DNA of 64,000 bases from Scytonema tolypothrichoides VB-61278 (GCF_000828085.3 NZ_JXCA02000002.1:685070-749069), one strand, 5' to 3'. Counted from the stretch's first letter, positions 27,411-37,267 are shown. The notes: generated by a model from the letters alone, not told the origin. Translations and numbers: made by a program.

Positions 27411-28288
27411 AGTCTTCGTACCGATCAGCAGATTGGCATTTTTTTCAACAGCATTGGCAGCGGCACTGTTGACCGCTCATATCTGATATATCCAATTTTG
27501 GATCACGATTTTAACTTGCGAACGAAACTTAAGATGATAAAACCTTTCAAAAATTTGCTTAATGATAAAAATAGATATTTTTCAGTTGGTACACAATGCA
27601 ACCCACTTGACTGATTCACAGACACTTTAACTAGATCAGGCATCAAGTCATTTCTATTGTTGTATTTATCAACATACAGCATTCCCAAATTGGTTGCGAG
27701 CGCCAAAACCAACCATAAAGGTTATTCTGAGCGAGAATTTTCTGGTTCACAAACAATTCCAGCAATTGCTGTTGCAGACTGAAAACCACTCTCCGATGAG
27801 AAATGTTGGTCATGTGAGTAAGGTCTCAGTCTCAGTAGGATGATTGCACCTCTGTCTTAAAAGAACAGATCTTGGCACAAGAGCGTACTTCACCAAAATT
27901 TCATACCTTTACCCATATCACTTTGTGAAACCTTCATCACCTCCCCTCTTCCGGATTTTTTTTATAGAAAACTGTATTTTCAACCACAAGTTTTTTTCTT
28001 TGCTTTTTTTTAATGATGTATCTCAAGGTAGGTGTCAAGTGTTAAGTAACTTTATTTTACACTTTACACCCTTCGCAAATGAAATTATTCCATCAGAAAG
28101 AGGAGATAAGTGAGCTTTTTCCCTAATTTATATGTAGGTGGTAATCAATTAACTTTAGTTAAGACTAAGAGCACCAGAGGCTCTTGTTAGTTCCTATTGT
28201 GTCTTCACAATGACTTTTCTTCTGGGTTATTGATCACATCACCATTGCCAATAACAATTCCACACACTTAAGAATTGGTGAAATCCGA
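27411..28288. other. Long AT-rich spacer
   Basis: 878 bp without a convincing gene. Open frames at 27503-27712 (minus) and 27844-28113 (plus) have no domain and unusual composition. It must hold the divergent promoters of the PP2C gene and the 89-residue gene. No RNA family was recognised. Confidence 0.45.
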
Positions 28289-28558
28289 ATGGAAGATAAC
28301 AAAGAAAAAGAAATTCATCGTGCAGTGAACCCTGGTGACGTCATTTCTGAAGAACCACAAACAGTGGAAGAAAAGGCACAACAACTTGCCGTTGATTCTC
28401 CAGATATCACGGGTGACCACATTAAAGTTCCGACTTATTTTGTCGTTAAAGAGCCAGATGGTGAAGAAAAGGCTCTCCATCACGTGAAAGATGCAGAAGA
28501 AATCTCTGATGTGATTCGCCAAGCACGAGTAGACGAAGAAGGAAATAGAGTTTGGTGA
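28289..28558 (+). CDS. Small conserved hypothetical protein
   Basis: 89 residues, highly charged and acidic, no Cys, no membrane span. The second half has an alternating pattern (ITGDHIKVPTYFVVKEPDGEEKALHHVKDAEEISDVI) that suggests a small alpha-beta fold. I do not recognise a named family. ATG 28289 gives a plausible coding frame; the overlapping antisense frame (28268-28522) is Phe-rich and looks like a shadow. It is isolated from other genes. Confidence 0.6.
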   Translation: MEDNKEKEIHRAVNPGDVISEEPQTVEEKAQQLAVDSPDITGDHIKVPTYFVVKEPDGEEKALHHVKDAEEISDVIRQARVDEEGNRVW

Positions 28559-29111
28559 TAGATATTAAACGGTCAGCAGTCAGCAATTAGCTTTCTGGTA
28601 GTTTTCTGCTGCCGTTTTTTATTAAGAAAATATATGAATATTATTAAGTTGAATGGTTAGAAATCGTCTTGTCTTTGTTTCTTTGTTTCTTTTTTTCTGA
28701 GTTGGTGAGTTCTATTTTCAAGTCAGGGTGGACATTGCAATGCCCAACCTACACAATGTGTCTATTTCCGGAAACCCAACAGCTATGAAAACATCGTGTT
28801 AACCTCGTTTTCATAGCTGTGGAATCAATTCACTCAATTGTTGAGTTCACAAAATTTAACTTACGGACACTAAGCTATTTAAACAAGAATGCAATGAGTC
28901 ATGAGCAATGAGCCTATGGCTCTTGCGACTATCGCGTAGGCATGGAGGAAATACGCGCCTACGCGCCTGATCGCGGGAAACCCTCCTGAGGCTTATGCTT
29001 ACTCATGACTAAAACGCTGAGCAAGGGTAAATTGAGAAAAACGGTATACAGCAGACTAGCTTACAATTTTGGAAGTTTGTTCTTACTGAGTACTCATTTT
29101 TCACTTTTACA
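28559..29111. other. Spacer with 14-bp inverted repeat
   Basis: It contains ACAGCTATGAAAAC (28779-28792) and its complement (28807-28820), and a GC-rich dispersed repeat at about 28915-28995. There is no gene. Confidence 0.5.
28779..28820. repeat. 14-bp perfect inverted repeat
   Basis: ACAGCTATGAAAAC / GTTTTCATAGCTGT flank a 14-nt loop. There is no T-run, and no gene ends within 200 bp, so a small RNA, a mobile-repeat end or a protein site are equally possible. Confidence 0.65.
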
Positions 29112-29486
29112 TCACACGCCATTACTTTCTGTATTTTCCTCAGATGCAACTTGGGGTAGCCCCATGCTGTAATTAGTGACGCGTGCGGAAAGATTGTAGC
29201 TGACTTCGCCTTTTTGCAAGAGCGATCGCAGAAAATGCTCCAAGTCTGAGCCAATGCGGCGTAAATTATAATCTATCAGGTCTGCCCCACTAGATGCTTC
29301 TACCAGTTCATCAAACTTGCGATAAACCTTTTGCAGAGCATCTTCATTCCAGTTGAACTCGTTGTCTGGGTCAACATCTAAGGTTAAAACCTGACTACTG
29401 GGAACGAGTTCTCCGTCCTGGTCTATTTCGCCGGCAAAAATCCTTATGTGCCGGGTTGTGGACTTAAGCAGCATCGGGTTATCCAT
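29112..29486 (-). CDS. ndhM: NAD(P)H-quinone oxidoreductase subunit M
   Basis: A 124-residue subunit of the cyanobacterial NDH-1 complex specific to oxygenic phototrophs, peripheral on the cytoplasmic side of thylakoids, used in cyclic electron flow and respiration. The conserved block [16 protein letters not shown], then [25 protein letters not shown] and the [22 protein letters not shown] core, identify it clearly. Met1 or Met5 may be the start. It is 53 bp downstream of leuD on the same strand. Confidence 0.95.
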   Translation of the reverse strand: MDNPMLLKSTTRHIRIFAGEIDQDGELVPSSQVLTLDVDPDNEFNWNEDALQKVYRKFDELVEASSGADLIDYNLRRIGSDLEHFLRSLLQKGEVSYNLSARVTNYSMGLPQVASEENTESNGV

Positions 29487-29539
29487 TGGCGGTTTTATTT
29501 AGGGGTTAATCGCGCTCTCAATCATTGTAGACGGAATTC

Positions 29540-30085
29540 TTAGCGAGAAGAAATCATGCCTGTCTGACGAGCATAAGCAAAAATACCTCCTGCGTCAATC
29601 ACGGGTCCCACTTCTCCTAAAGATTTGAGGTTGTATATCTGACCAAGAGTATGGTTAATCAATTGATTGCTTTCAAAATCTATTGATACTTCATGACCAG
29701 TCTCAAATTTGTCACATAATCTTTCTTGTGATTCCCAAGGATAAAGTTCCCCTGTAGCAGCACAATTACGGAAAAAGATGCGGGCATAAGACTCGGCAAT
29801 CACTGCTTTGACGCCGCTTGCACCCAAAGCTATGGGGGCATGTTCGCGTGAGGAACCACAGCCAAAGTTTTCCCCTGCCACAATGATGGGGTAAGTTGTT
29901 TTCATTTCGCCTGGAGGGATAAATTTGCCGTAACGGTCCGGTAAACCAGCTAAAGCATAACTTCCAAGCTTTTCGTATTCATCTGGTTTGGAAGGAACTA
30001 AGGTGAGATATTCGGCGGGAATAATTTGGTCTGTGTCTATATTGTCGTCCAGAACAAAAATTTTACCCCTAATTACTTTGGTCAT
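29540..30085 (-). CDS. leuD: 3-isopropylmalate dehydratase small subunit
   Basis: With LeuC it isomerises 2-isopropylmalate to 3-isopropylmalate in leucine synthesis. The 181-residue swivel domain has [14 protein letters not shown] near the N-terminus and the signature [14 protein letters not shown]. leuC is not in this window, as is usual for unlinked cyanobacterial leu genes. Related homoaconitase-like small subunits share these motifs, so the substrate is assigned by expectation. Confidence 0.9.
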   Translation of the reverse strand: MTKVIRGKIFVLDDNIDTDQIIPAEYLTLVPSKPDEYEKLGSYALAGLPDRYGKFIPPGEMKTTYPIIVAGENFGCGSSREHAPIALGASGVKAVIAESYARIFFRNCAATGELYPWESQERLCDKFETGHEVSIDFESNQLINHTLGQIYNLKSLGEVGPVIDAGGIFAYARQTGMISSR

Positions 30086-30558
30086 TTCGGTTTCCTGCGT
30101 TTTTAAATGAATAAATTGTACATTTAGTAATTTTACGGAATTATGGTACAGCAGCCTCTGGCTATCATTATATAGTAAATAATCAGCGGATTCACTTACG
30201 TGTTAATACCTGTTTTACAGTAACAAGTCAAACTCTTATTGACTTCCAGATAAAGTTGATGTAAAAAGCTTTAAAAAGCTTGAACAAGTTCTTACAGAAA
30301 CTTTATTGCATGGAATCCTAAAAACTGAATAATAGTTATGGTTTACTTGAACCATAGCGATTGCAAAAAACTGACAAACCAGAGAGTGAAAATCAAACCT
30401 GAAGATAAATTAGGAGAGTAAAATGCAATGACATTGTTTCTTGACAAACAAGCATTGTTAATTCCGACACTTTGAAAGTCAAAAAAGTATAAAGAATTCT
30501 TGCTTGAAAAATAGCGGTTCACCCAAATTACCTCTCAGTACAAGGAAGTCTAAAAGCC
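30086..30558. other. Spacer upstream of the Asr1734-like gene
   Basis: It contains the inverted repeat TATGGTT (30337-30343) / AACCATA (30350-30356). No perfect GTAN8TAC box was found. It should carry the divergent promoters of leuD and the 92-residue gene. Confidence 0.4.
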
Positions 30559-30837
30559 ATGAACTTTGAAGCATTACCACGGCAAGTAAATAGTGTCGAT
30601 GTAGGTGTTTATGAGTGCGAAATCCATCTGAAATTCAGGTTGATAGAAGAAAAAAGTCTGTTGAGCGATCGCGACCAACTTTTGCAGGTTCTGCTAGACG
30701 CTTTAACCGAGGGTTCAGACGACTTTTTAGAAACCTTACAAGCAAATGTCAAGGCTCAAGAAGTTTCTGAGTTCAAAGCATCACCGCAAATGAGACGCCA
30801 ACTAATGCGCTTACGCAACTCTGCTGAAGCTAGTTAG
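30559..30837 (+). CDS. Asr1734/Npun_R1517-like small protein, candidate heterocyst regulator
   Basis: 92 residues, soluble. The N-terminus MNFEALPRQVNSVDVGVYECEIHLKFRL and the C-terminal SPQMRRQLMRLRN resemble, from memory, the small family named for Npun_R1517 and Asr1734, members of which influence heterocyst differentiation. I could not align them, so the assignment is moderate. A long, gene-free upstream region (473 bp) would fit developmental control. The protein has a predicted beta strand followed by two helices. Confidence 0.55.
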   Translation: MNFEALPRQVNSVDVGVYECEIHLKFRLIEEKSLLSDRDQLLQVLLDALTEGSDDFLETLQANVKAQEVSEFKASPQMRRQLMRLRNSAEAS

Positions 30838-31772
30838 TACTTAAGTTTGTGTCACCCTACTAATGGCAGATTGTGCATTAAATTTTCTCATTTACTGATT
30901 GTTCTAATAATGACTTGGCTTGCTTAACCATCCCCCACTAACCATAGCGCTGGGGCTTATAGTAGCCCTCACCCTTAGCACTACGGAAACAATGGGTGCC
31001 TACTCTAATTTTGTATTCATGCTTTGCTTCTATAACGGGGTTGTGGTTAGTAAAAATTAGATTTCAGTTTCATTCCTCTATCTGCATTATTTCTCCAAGA
31101 ATCAAAGGAGTTTAAAGAAAACTTAACTTTTATCCTCTAAAAAAAGGAAAATAAGCAAAAACAGCGAAACCCTAACAAATCAGTGTTGTTAGGAGATTTT
31201 GCTTTTTCTCAATGAGTTAAGTAAGACCTGTTATACTTAAACTCAAACGTGTTATAATTAATTGACTTTGGTATAAGTGGGAAAAATTCGGCGTTAAAGT
31301 TGTCATAGATCAAGATCGTTCAGTTAAAGATTGTTTTTGGAGATTTCAGATGTGTCTTGAGATTGCCCTATAGCTCTTGTCACGCTTCACGGTGAGGCAG
31401 GGCGCTGCGATCCAGCAGTAGCCCTCGTGCCGGCAAGGAGCGTATCTCCTTTGGAGACGGCTATCGGATATCTCATGCACAAACGCTGCTTTGTAAATCC
31501 CAAAAGGACACGCTGCGATTACGTCAGTCGCACTCGACGAGGGAGACTCCAAGGGCGCGCTCACTCAGACGCAACGTCAAGACAATAGCTTTATTTGTGC
31601 TTTATAAACAACGGCAGGAGCGCTCACTGCTTAATGGGTAGATGTAGCGACTGAAGCGATTTGAGTCACTGTGCTAGAATTTAAGATATAAGTCGCTCTA
31701 CCCCAAAAATTGGGATGTAACAAGCAAAATTTTCTTAGGCTCTGCGACTGTTCAAAGCGCAAAGCCTCAAAA
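30838..31772. other. Long spacer with several inverted repeats
   Basis: No gene in 935 bp. Hairpins: CCTAACAA (31171-31178) / TTGTTAGG (31186-31193), flanked by AGCAAAA and TTTTGCT, and GGGTAGA..AGCGACT (31636-31652) / AGTCGCTCTACCC (31691-31703). The 31370-31570 block is GC-rich dispersed repeat with TCTCCTTTGGAGACG wording. A short antisense frame there (31346-31564) is rejected. Confidence 0.5.
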
Positions 31773-32468
31773 TTACTTGGCAAGACCGTGTTCTAAAGCA
31801 AAACGAACTAACTCTGTACGGCTATTAGTACCAGTTTTACTGAACAAACGGCTAACATACTTTTCTACATTTCGGACACTCGTTTCGAGACGGCGAGCAA
31901 TTTCTTTATTCATCAACCCCTCAGCGACTAAGTTTAAAACACTTTGTTCTCTGGGCGTTAAATCAATAGTAAAAGGTGCTGGAGATTGAGCGATCGCATT
32001 TCTTTGAGTTAACAAAGCTTTTATTTGGGCAATCTGATTAGCCAACTCGGTAATATCTGGCGTATCACCTTCTTCTGTTGGAGTTGGAGTTCTGGCGATG
32101 CGGCGTTCCAGTAAATTTTCCACAATTGCTACAAGTTCATCTGGATCAAAGGGCTTGGGTAGATAGGCGTCAACACCAGCTTGATAACCTTGGATGCGAT
32201 CAGTCGTCATACCCTTAGCAGTGAGAAATATCACTGGTAGCGTTCGGAAGCGAGGATCGTCCCGCAGTTGTTTGAGGAACTGGTAACCATCCACCTGAGG
32301 CATCATAATATCAGAAATGACTAAGTCTGGTGTATTTTGCTGCATCATCTCCCAGCCCTGTCGGGCGTTACTGGCAACTTGAACGCTAAAACCGCTCTCT
32401 TGCAAATAGTCTTTTACGGCTTCACGCAATCCTGGTTCATCATCTACCAGTAACAATTGTGCTGCCAT
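31773..32468 (-). CDS. rre1: NarL/FixJ response regulator, Rre1/Ycf29-like
   Basis: 231 residues. A receiver domain (1-125) has the phosphoacceptor D53 (LVISDIMMPQVDG), D9/D10 and K in YLPKPFDP. A LuxR-type helix-turn-helix at about 165-231 (LTPREQSVLNLVAEGLMNKEIARRL) binds DNA. The sequence closely follows the cyanobacterial Rre1 type, homologous to plastid Ycf29, which controls stress-induced genes with histidine kinases such as Hik34/Hik2. No kinase is adjacent, as usual for this regulator. The symbol is from memory of the family and is moderately sure. Confidence 0.8.
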   Translation of the reverse strand: MAAQLLLVDDEPGLREAVKDYLQESGFSVQVASNARQGWEMMQQNTPDLVISDIMMPQVDGYQFLKQLRDDPRFRTLPVIFLTAKGMTTDRIQGYQAGVDAYLPKPFDPDELVAIVENLLERRIARTPTPTEEGDTPDITELANQIAQIKALLTQRNAIAQSPAPFTIDLTPREQSVLNLVAEGLMNKEIARRLETSVRNVEKYVSRLFSKTGTNSRTELVRFALEHGLAK

Positions 32469-32570
32469 TTACCGTTTCCTTTGCGTTACTTTCCTCCAAT
32501 TTAGCGAACTTGAGTGACACTGGGCTACTGGGAAGATGGAGAGATTTCCTTTCAAGAAACACGCTTAAGA

Positions 32571-32590
32571 GGGAACAGGGAACAGGGAAC
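32571..32590. repeat. Short GGGAACA heptamer array
   Basis: Two full GGGAACA units and a partial third; the same heptamer forms the longer array at 40697-40766. Confidence 0.85.
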
Positions 32591-32649
32591 GCTTAACTTG
32601 GTAGTTGAAATGCTGCTGAAAGCCCACGAATAGGATTTGGGGGGAATGG

Positions 32650-33390
32650 TTACTTTAGAGATAGCTTTTTTGCTGTTGCTAACGCTATTAATGAAATGCC
32701 AAGAGGGAAAGAAACTTTAGACTCAAATCCCAGTAAATTTTCTAAGATTGTTGTCTTTACTGACTCGCTTTCTAGTTCGGCTACTGGGTAAGGTTTGCGT
32801 AACCAGCGACTATAAAATAAGGCTATGGGAATAAGACTGGCTCCGAAATAACGACATTTACTGACATTGAAGTAAACAGATAATTTTTCGATTAATTCTT
32901 TGCGATGATAGCGGCGATAATGAGCAAGCATTTCATCGTGATAACCAAAGAGCCATTGTAAAGCTGGTACAGAAATACCTATTAATCCATCTGGTTTTAG
33001 TATATCTGAAAACTTTTTTATCACTGCCTGGTCATCTTCAATATGTTCTAAAACATCATTAGAAATGATAATATCGTATTTTTCTGGTGCTGTGTAGTCT
33101 TCAATAGTCGTGTGATAAAGGTTGAGATTTTTTATATTATTCTCTAGTTTTAAGTTTTGTGAAAGTCTGATAGCTTCAATGTCTACATCCAAAGCGTCTA
33201 CTTGCCAAGTTGAGTTTTGGGATAGCAAAATATTCATTTCTCCAGAACCGCATCCCGCATTTAATACCCGCATTTTTGATGTTTGAGGTAACCAGTTCAT
33301 TAAAATTTTGTACTTGGTTAAAGAATAGCGATCGCTAGAACGGGCTAAATAATCAGCCAGCTTGTAATTTCTATCTTCTGACGGTTTCAT
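32650..33390 (-). CDS. Class I SAM-dependent methyltransferase
   Basis: About 246 residues from Met at 33390 (MKPSEDRNYK); the frame extends to 33411. Motif I is LNAGCGSGEM (SAM binding), followed by the acidic loop LDVDIE and a motif-IV-like IISNDVLEHIEDD. The C-terminal part is hydrophobic at the end. Substrate unknown, likely a glycan or lipid intermediate given its place as third gene of an overlapping set with a deacetylase and a glycosyltransferase. Confidence 0.85.
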   Translation of the reverse strand: MKPSEDRNYKLADYLARSSDRYSLTKYKILMNWLPQTSKMRVLNAGCGSGEMNILLSQNSTWQVDALDVDIEAIRLSQNLKLENNIKNLNLYHTTIEDYTAPEKYDIIISNDVLEHIEDDQAVIKKFSDILKPDGLIGISVPALQWLFGYHDEMLAHYRRYHRKELIEKLSVYFNVSKCRYFGASLIPIALFYSRWLRKPYPVAELESESVKTTILENLLGFESKVSFPLGISLIALATAKKLSLK

Positions 33391-34144
33391 AAAACTCCGA
33401 AAAGTAAACAAATTCCCCTTGAGTTTGCAGCCAAATTAAATATTTTTCCAAACGCCCAACCATTTCTTTCCCGGAGTATTTAGTGATATAATTAGGTAGA
33501 TTAAACTGGGTAATATCAGTAAATTCCCACGGATGAAAATAGAGGCTTATATAATGGTCATTTTTCAGAGTCAGTTGAGAAGCTAATTTGATGAACGATA
33601 AGGGAAAATTCTTAAAGCTTAACCAAAATAAGGGAAATCTGAGTAATGGTGTAACTGAAACTGGAATATTAACTAAGTTGTTTGAGTAATAGGCTGTTCT
33701 AGTTTTTAAAAAATTATTGTATCTTCCTGGGATGTAAGTAGGATTCATTGATGAGTTATATTTGTATCCTGCTTTTACTATCTCTATATCGTCTACTTTT
33801 TTCAGTCTAGGCATCCTGAAACCAAGAACTTTCTGGCTGGTTATTTCTTCCAAGGTTTGCCGTGACTTTTTTAAATCTTCTAATCTAAAATTGCAATGGT
33901 CGAAACCATGAGAAGCAATTTCATGTTTTTGGGAAATTTCTTGGATCAGCGCTTTGTAATAGATAGCAAATCTAGCTGTGACAAAAAACGTGGCTTTTAT
34001 GTTCAATCTTGTCAAAATTTGAATAATTTCTTTAAATCCTTTGTAAGAAACTTCAAATTGAACTCTTTCTTCAACTTTTTCACCGTATTCTTCTGGAATA
34101 TCAAATTCTTCTAAATCGAAACTTAATAAAATCAGACTAGTCAT
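33371..34144 (-). CDS. Polysaccharide deacetylase family protein
   Basis: A NodB-fold hydrolase of 257 residues. SFDLEEFD near the N-terminus supplies the metal-binding Asp pair, TFFVTARFA follows, and EIASHGFDHCNF provides the His-x-x-x-His-like zinc site (about residues 76-87). Later, FHPWEF carries a catalytic-type His. The enzyme would remove N-acetyl groups from a sugar chain. No signal peptide, suggesting action on a cytoplasmic lipid-linked precursor. Its start overlaps the upstream glycosyltransferase by 8 bp and its end overlaps the methyltransferase by 20 bp, so translation is probably coupled. Confidence 0.85.
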   Translation of the reverse strand: MTSLILLSFDLEEFDIPEEYGEKVEERVQFEVSYKGFKEIIQILTRLNIKATFFVTARFAIYYKALIQEISQKHEIASHGFDHCNFRLEDLKKSRQTLEEITSQKVLGFRMPRLKKVDDIEIVKAGYKYNSSMNPTYIPGRYNNFLKTRTAYYSNNLVNIPVSVTPLLRFPLFWLSFKNFPLSFIKLASQLTLKNDHYISLYFHPWEFTDITQFNLPNYITKYSGKEMVGRLEKYLIWLQTQGEFVYFSEFYETVRR

Positions 34145-34877
34145 ATTTTTTTAATATCAAATCACGGTAGACTATTTGCAATAAATGAAATAGCATTTCT
34201 ATTGAATGCTTGAATAAATTGACTTTTGATTTTTTCTGTAAATGTTTCTTAGAAACGACAACTGGAATTTCGCTAATAGTATATTTTTTCTTTTTGGCTA
34301 AATATAGCAACTCTACATCAAAGGCAAATCCAGGGATTATTTGAGTTTTAAATAAATCTTTAGCTGCATATTTGTCAAATCCTTTGATTCCGGCTTGCAT
34401 ATCGGTAAATTTCAAATTTAAAAAACTTCTCGATATGAAATTAAATATTCGACCAGCCAGGATTCTCAGAAAATTAAACCCGTTGTTTTTTTCTGGGGTG
34501 AGATTTCTACAGCCAATGACAATATCAAAATCTGCTAGTTTTGCTACCATCAAATCAAGATGGTCTAAAGAGTAAGCTAAATCTCCATCTAAAAAGCAAA
34601 TATAATCGCCATCTGCATATAACACTCCGGTTTTGACCGCATATCCTTTGCCACGATTAGCTTCATAAGAAAGTAATGAAATCTGCTTATTTTTAAATAG
34701 TTTGATTTGACTTTCTAAGATTTCTCTAGTTCTATCAGTTGAGCCATCGTCAACAAAAATAAAATTGTACCAAGGTTTATTGACAGCAAATTTCATAACT
34801 GAAGAAAAGGTAGACAATATACATTGTGCCTCGTTATAAACGGGCACAATTATGGAAACTGTGTTCATTATTCTCAA
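34137..34877 (-). CDS. Family 2 glycosyltransferase, dolichyl/undecaprenyl-phosphate sugar synthase type
   Basis: 246 residues with the GT-A fold: VSIIVPVYNE, FVDDGSTDRT and the metal-binding FLDGDLA (DxD). A QAGIKGFDKYAAKDLF segment is typical of the ALG5/dolichyl-phosphate glucose synthase branch. No C-terminal membrane anchor. It probably makes polyprenyl-phosphate sugar donors for an extracytoplasmic GT-C enzyme, for which the 454-residue membrane protein at 35903-37267 is a candidate partner. Confidence 0.85.
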   Translation of the reverse strand: MRIMNTVSIIVPVYNEAQCILSTFSSVMKFAVNKPWYNFIFVDDGSTDRTREILESQIKLFKNKQISLLSYEANRGKGYAVKTGVLYADGDYICFLDGDLAYSLDHLDLMVAKLADFDIVIGCRNLTPEKNNGFNFLRILAGRIFNFISRSFLNLKFTDMQAGIKGFDKYAAKDLFKTQIIPGFAFDVELLYLAKKKKYTISEIPVVVSKKHLQKKSKVNLFKHSIEMLFHLLQIVYRDLILKKYD

Positions 34878-35195
34878 GCACTCCTCACACTATTAAATAC
34901 ATCCAACTCAGCTGTCGGGCATTTAAATTACACTTTTTGTGCGCTCGATTCCTGACGCTAGGGTTTACCCTGAGCGTAGTCGAAGGGCATTCTAGCGGGA
35001 AAAAAATCAACAGCTGACTAACACATAACCATATCTATGTATGGTTATGCGGCTAGAGGATATATTTATTCCTACTCAGCATACCAAGCTTATTTCGATT
35101 AGTTAATAGGTTAAAAAATCAGATTTTGGAAAAAGTGTCGTGACGATGACAAAATACTCATTTTTTGGATGTGCGACTCATAAAAAACTCAGAAA
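34878..35195. other. Spacer with CATAACCATA hairpin
   Basis: CATAACCATA (35024-35033) / TATGGTTATG (35040-35049) form a 10-bp stem with loop TCTATG, possibly terminating the 225-residue methyltransferase gene. An AGCGTAGTCGAAGGGC dispersed-repeat word lies near 34972. No gene. Confidence 0.5.
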
Positions 35196-35873
35196 TCAGG
35201 ATTCATGCTGGCTTAAAGAATTCTTATTCGACTTACAACCAAGCAAAAGAATATCACTGTAAGGACGACGTGAAGGTATAGGCACGACAGTTGGATCTAA
35301 CCCAGCATTACGAATAGCTTGGATCGACTCTTCGCAGTCCATAAAAAATATACCAGCACCTTTAGTAGGACCAAGCTTAGTCATGAGCCATTCTTGGGCA
35401 TAGGTTATAGTATATTTCCACTGGGGACGATGGCTGTGGGTTTTCCAAATCAGCACACCGTTTGGTTCCAAAGCACAAGCAATACTTGTCAGAATTGCAC
35501 GTTGGATGTCAGGGGGAATCAGGTACATAACATCGGCAATAGTGACAGCGTGGAAGGAAGTACCTGGCAAAACAGCGGCGTCACCAACTTTAAATTGAAT
35601 GTTACCTCTGTTGCCAACAGTACCTTGTGCAGCGGCAATTTTTTTCGCGTCAATGTCAATGCCAAGTACCTGTCGCTGGGGACTGGTGATGGCTAGTAAG
35701 TTAGTCAGTAAACCGTGACCACAGCCTACATCAAGAATTCTACCCTCCTTTGGTACGTAAGACTCTAACTGATATAAATTACTCAAAAGCAGGCGAGTGC
35801 GGACAAAAAGGCGATCGCTCAATGGGAGTGGATCATACAGTGCTACTAGTGTGCGCAAAATATTGTCAGTCAC
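35196..35873 (-). CDS. Class I SAM-dependent methyltransferase (UbiE-like fold)
   Basis: 225 residues with motif I LDVGCGHGLL (about residues 47-56), acidic LGIDIDAKK, and post-motif ADVMYLIPP. The substrate cannot be inferred. The stop of the membrane protein gene is 29 bp upstream on the same strand, so these two are probably co-transcribed in the glycan locus. Full length, with no oddities. Confidence 0.85.
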   Translation of the reverse strand: MTDNILRTLVALYDPLPLSDRLFVRTRLLLSNLYQLESYVPKEGRILDVGCGHGLLTNLLAITSPQRQVLGIDIDAKKIAAAQGTVGNRGNIQFKVGDAAVLPGTSFHAVTIADVMYLIPPDIQRAILTSIACALEPNGVLIWKTHSHRPQWKYTITYAQEWLMTKLGPTKGAGIFFMDCEESIQAIRNAGLDPTVVPIPSRRPYSDILLLGCKSNKNSLSQHES

Positions 35874-35902
35874 GGCAAGATTCCTTGCTTGTAGTGATGT
35901 GC

Positions 35903-37267
35903 TTAATGCTTAATAAGTTCCATAAACCAACCTGGTGGATTAATAGGAATTGTTACCTTAGTTCCCGTTGGTGCTTCAACAAACTGCCTTGAATAGTTCT
36001 TGAAGTTTAAGTCAGCAAATGTAGGATAACGCCAGTCTACTACAATACCAGCAAGCATAATCACTAGAGCAATTTTAGCGGTTAACTGTACCTGACGTGG
36101 TCTTGTTGCACCCAATAGCCAAGTTAATATTGTCACAAAAGCAAGCATAGGTATAAACCAGTATCTAACACCAGTTCCAGGACGCCACAGAAGCCACCAC
36201 TGAGGTACAGTTTCGCTGACTACTGGAGACAAAAGCGACATACCAAAAACTCCAGCTGCAAAGATAGAGAAAAGTCGAAGTTCTAAAGGGGCTTTCAGAA
36301 GGCAGTAAAAAAATGCGGCGCTTCCAGCGACAGCGATTAAAATTGCTATTATGCTATACCCAAAAGAAATAGAGCTGATCAATTTACTCCCTTTTTGTCC
36401 AAGCAAAGCAGCTAAGAAAACTTGACTCGCAAGAATTTTGGTAAATAGTTCTGGTGTTGCCCCTAAAGGAGTATGAACGCGGCTAGAATGTCCAGTTAGT
36501 AAAATAGCTATGCCCTGAACCACAGCACCTGCAGTTAAACCTAAAAGTAAAATCAATGACCATCTCTTACGACGGAACCACCAAATGATTGCAGCAATAG
36601 GTGCCAGCAAAACTGAGAAAGGTCCACTTAATCCTGACAATAGGATGACTGCGATGTCAAAAATTTGCCATACTAGAAGGCAGCTGGGTGTTGCTAACAC
36701 GACCATGCAGGCTAGTATTGCCAAGTGCCAGTGTGAATTAGTGATGTTGGCATGAGTTTCAAAAGAGTTGGGTAAAGCTAAATACAGAAGTCCCAAAAAC
36801 AACCTAGTCTGAAGGTTTGGCATTAACTGCGAGAAGCGCACCGAAGCGATAAGACTAACTGGCAGAATCTGAATAACAATTGCAGTTAAATTAAAGATGA
36901 ACGGTGCCCATAGCAGTGGGAAAAATTGCACAAAAGCAGCCGTCAGCCTGGAAATAGTTTGGAAGTAGCCACCCTTAGGCAAAACTAGGGATTGGATTAT
37001 TCCGAGGTTGTAAGCCTCAGCATACCAACACTTGCCATCTTCAGCCCAAAATTGTGCATTGAAAATTGCATCTGGTCTTTTGGAAATCAGAATAGCAAAA
37101 GCAGTTATAAAGATCAAAACTTGAAGACGCCAGCCAGCATGCAGCTTCATTTGTTGTTTGTCGATTCGTTGTACTAGACTGTTCGAGATTTTACCATTTG
37201 GGTTAAGTATTATATGTAGCAGTCCTAAATCCAACCCCTGAGAGTCAAGTGAGTCACCTTTGTTCAC
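35903..37267 (-). CDS. Polytopic membrane protein, possible GT-C glycosyltransferase
   Basis: 454 residues with about ten hydrophobic segments. The first loop after the initial membrane helix contains FWAEDGKCWY, an acidic loop of the type used by GT-C enzymes. The remainder has short loops and a soluble C-terminal stretch. An internal Met at 37147 could be the start, as the first 40 residues look less hydrophobic than the family. Not a named family to me. Location beside GT2 and methyltransferase genes suggests a role in sugar transfer or polymer export. Confidence 0.6.
   Translation of the reverse strand: MNKGDSLDSQGLDLGLLHIILNPNGKISNSLVQRIDKQQMKLHAGWRLQVLIFITAFAILISKRPDAIFNAQFWAEDGKCWYAEAYNLGIIQSLVLPKGGYFQTISRLTAAFVQFFPLLWAPFIFNLTAIVIQILPVSLIASVRFSQLMPNLQTRLFLGLLYLALPNSFETHANITNSHWHLAILACMVVLATPSCLLVWQIFDIAVILLSGLSGPFSVLLAPIAAIIWWFRRKRWSLILLLGLTAGAVVQGIAILLTGHSSRVHTPLGATPELFTKILASQVFLAALLGQKGSKLISSISFGYSIIAILIAVAGSAAFFYCLLKAPLELRLFSIFAAGVFGMSLLSPVVSETVPQWWLLWRPGTGVRYWFIPMLAFVTILTWLLGATRPRQVQLTAKIALVIMLAGIVVDWRYPTFADLNFKNYSRQFVEAPTGTKVTIPINPPGWFMELIKH

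Noticed and set aside
27844-28113. 89-codon plus-strand frame in the long spacer.
   Set aside because: Phe- and Ile-rich like random AT-rich translation, with no domain.
28779-28820. Terminator call for the 14-bp inverted repeat.
   Set aside because: No T-run and more than 200 bp from any gene end, so it is listed only as a repeat.
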